Positions 62,614-64,000 of a DNA stretch of 64,000 nt are shown here, piece by piece. The stretch is from Pseudomonas entomophila (lineage in GTDB: Bacteria; Pseudomonadota; Gammaproteobacteria; Pseudomonadales; Pseudomonadaceae). Where the stretch lies: the NCBI RefSeq assembly GCF_023277925.1, contig NZ_CP063832.1:2496001-2560000 (forward strand), given 5' to 3'. The notes beneath the pieces were generated by a model, which made no database searches, was not told the DNA's origin, and saw only the letters and a program-made list of their open reading frames with translations. A program made the translations under genes and the position numbers. Each line of letters starts with the position of its first letter. The stretch's first letter is position 1.

Positions 62614-63146
62614 GGCCTGGCCTCGTCGACCAGGCCCTGGTACAGCGGTGCCAGCTGCTCACGCCAGACCGTGGCGTCGACCACGCCCACATGCTTGTAG
62701 CGGATGATGCCTTTCGCGTCGACCAGGAAGGTTTCCGGCGCGCCGTACACACCCAGGTCCAGGCCCAGCGAGCCTTGTGGGTCGGCGATGTTCAACTGGT
62801 ACGGGTTGTGGAACTCGGCCAGCCACTTCAGCGCGGCGGCGTTGTCGTCCTTGTAGTTGACCCCGTGGATTACCACGCCCTGCTCGGCCAGCTGGTTCAG
62901 GTAGGGGTGCTCGACCTTGCAGGACGGGCACCAGGTACCCCACACGTTGACCAGCGCCGGACGCCCGAGCAGGTCGGCCTGGGTCAGGGTGCGGTCATCC
63001 TGCACCGACGCCAGGGAGAATGCCGGGAATGGCTTGCCGATCATTGCCGAAGGCAGTTCGTCGGGCTTGAGGAACAACCCCTTGTAGAGAAAGACCGCCA
63101 CCAGCAGGAACACCGCCAGTGGCACGACCATGATCCAACGCTTCAT
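62610..63146 (-). CDS. dsbE: Thiol:disulfide interchange protein DsbE (CcmG)
   Basis: 178 residues, membrane anchor at residues 5-20, thioredoxin-like periplasmic domain with the active site WCPSC (Cys73, Cys76) in NVWGTWCPSCKVEH and the acidic CcmG-type loop. It passes electrons from CcdA/DsbD to CcmH or apocytochrome c. Overlaps ccmF and ccmH by 4 bp each. Confidence 0.97.
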   Translation of the reverse strand: MKRWIMVVPLAVFLLVAVFLYKGLFLKPDELPSAMIGKPFPAFSLASVQDDRTLTQADLLGRPALVNVWGTWCPSCKVEHPYLNQLAEQGVVIHGVNYKDDNAAALKWLAEFHNPYQLNIADPQGSLGLDLGVYGAPETFLVDAKGIIRYKHVGVVDATVWREQLAPLYQGLVDEARP

Positions 63147-64000
63147 GCAGTTGCTCCAGACACGCCCAGGGCCTCACGCACCCGGGTCTTGACCTTGACG
63201 CGGTAGCGCCGGTCGAGGGCCGCCAGCAAGCCGCCCAGGCCGGTCAGAAGACCGCCCAGCCAGATCCAGCGGACATAGGGTTTGATATGCACCCGCACTG
63301 CCCAGGCGCCGTTTTCCAGCGGTTCGCCCAAGGCGACATACAGGTCGCGGGTGAAACCGGCGTCGATGCCGGCCTCGGTCATCATCGACTGCTGCACGGT
63401 GTACAGGCGTTTTTCCGGGTGCAGCACGGACACTTCGCGGCCATTGCGCGAGACGCGGATAGTGCCCTTGTCAGAAATGAAGTTCGGGCCTTCAAAGTGT
63501 TTGGCGCCCTCGAACAGGAAGTGGTAACCGCCCAGCTCGACGGTCTCGCCCGGCGCCATGCGCAGGTCGCGCTCGGCACTGTTATTGCTCGACAACACCA
63601 CGCCCAGGGCACAGACCACCAGCCCCAGGTGCGCCAGGTGCATGCCCCAGTAGCTGCGGTTGAGCCCACCAAGGCCTTTGACCAGGCCCTTGTGACGGGT
63701 CTTGTCGAGAATGTCGCGCACGCCGCTCAGGACTACCCAGGCGGCCAAGGCGAACACGCTCAGGATCGGCCAGTCGAAGTCATCGACGATCAACCCGGCA
63801 ACTGGCGCCAGCACCGCGCTGCCAACCAGCACCGGCGTCATCATGCTCGTCAGCCATTTGCCTGGCGTATCCTTCCAGCGCACCACCACGCCCAGGCCGA
63901 GCACCACCATCAGCAACGCCATCAACGGCAGGAACAGCGCATTGAAGTAGGGCGGGCCGACCGACAGCTTGGCGCCGGTCAAGGCATCGAGCACCAGCGG
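63143..64000 (-). CDS. ccmF: Haem lyase subunit CcmF, C-terminal part (5' end outside window)
   Basis: Partial gene: the frame is open to the window edge, giving about 285 C-terminal residues of a protein usually near 650. Several membrane segments (LPLMALLMVVLGLGVVV) and the conserved periplasmic loop (SSNNSAERDLRMAPGETVELGGYHF) identify CcmF, which with CcmH and CcmI attaches haem to cytochrome c. The stop overlaps dsbE by 4 bp. The rest of the ccm cluster (A-E) would lie to the right. Confidence 0.96.
   Translation of the reverse strand, partial: PLVLDALTGAKLSVGPPYFNALFLPLMALLMVVLGLGVVVRWKDTPGKWLTSMMTPVLVGSAVLAPVAGLIVDDFDWPILSVFALAAWVVLSGVRDILDKTRHKGLVKGLGGLNRSYWGMHLAHLGLVVCALGVVLSSNNSAERDLRMAPGETVELGGYHFLFEGAKHFEGPNFISDKGTIRVSRNGREVSVLHPEKRLYTVQQSMMTEAGIDAGFTRDLYVALGEPLENGAWAVRVHIKPYVRWIWLGGLLTGLGGLLAALDRRYRVKVKTRVREALGVSGATA

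Overview
The window reads as core chromosome of a fluorescent Pseudomonas, most likely the P. putida group. The GC content is high, coding density is dense, and from memory the gene order follows the P. aeruginosa block mfd - nagZ - psrA - lexA - sulA - topA - fadAB - uup - slt and, further right, dgt - BvgS-type two-component pair - yggL - dacB. Intergenic REP elements of the P. putida type are present. I see no prophage, insertion sequence, integron, CRISPR array, plasmid function or degraded gene. The two end genes (mfd and ccmF) are cut by the window edges.

Layout. 1-5.7 kb: end of mfd, a csiV-like secreted protein and a SWIM/SNF2 helicase. 5.7-17.7 kb: cell-wall recycling (nagZ, L,D-transpeptidase), the fatty-acid sensor psrA, the SOS pair lexA-sulA, topA, and the beta-oxidation operon fadBA. 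17.7-23.4 kb: universal stress protein, ABC-F protein Uup, lytic transglycosylase Slt, a MOSC protein. 23.4-30 kb: signalling genes (cheV, an Hpt-like protein, a NarL-type kinase/regulator pair), a YegS-type lipid kinase and a glycosyltransferase. 29.7-38 kb: moeA-moaB, tRNA-Pro(CGG), a lipoprotein-type malate:quinone oxidoreductase, a chemoreceptor, an MsbA-like ABC transporter. 38-46.4 kb: pdxB, tusA, rlmM, acnA, a CPBP membrane protease, the energy-taxis receptor aer2. 46.4-52 kb: an SOS-type small gene coupled to a pseudouridine synthase, a glutaredoxin-like protein, an ammonium transporter, a three-gene membrane-protein operon, dgt. 52-64 kb: a BvgA/BvgS-type system, yggL, dacB, a PhzF-family isomerase, a hydroxyacid dehydrogenase, a lipoprotein, and the ccmI-ccmH-dsbE-ccmF cytochrome c maturation cluster.

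Regulation gives the most interesting signal. The psrA promoter has two 14-bp PsrA-type dyads sharing one base; a degenerate element with exactly the same 27-bp geometry lies upstream of fadBA. LexA boxes occur twice before lexA-sulA and once, near perfect, before an uncharacterised 109-codon gene whose stop overlaps the start of an RluA-type pseudouridine synthase (TAATG). Well-formed FliA (sigma-28) promoters precede cheV and aer2. Seven REP or paired-REP elements each lie 3-25 bp beyond the stop codon of a minus-strand gene, with compensatory stem changes between copies.

I did not find an obviously new multi-gene system. The best candidates for something undescribed are the SOS-linked pseudouridine synthase operon, the lipoprotein Mqo, and the shared PsrA double-operator geometry.
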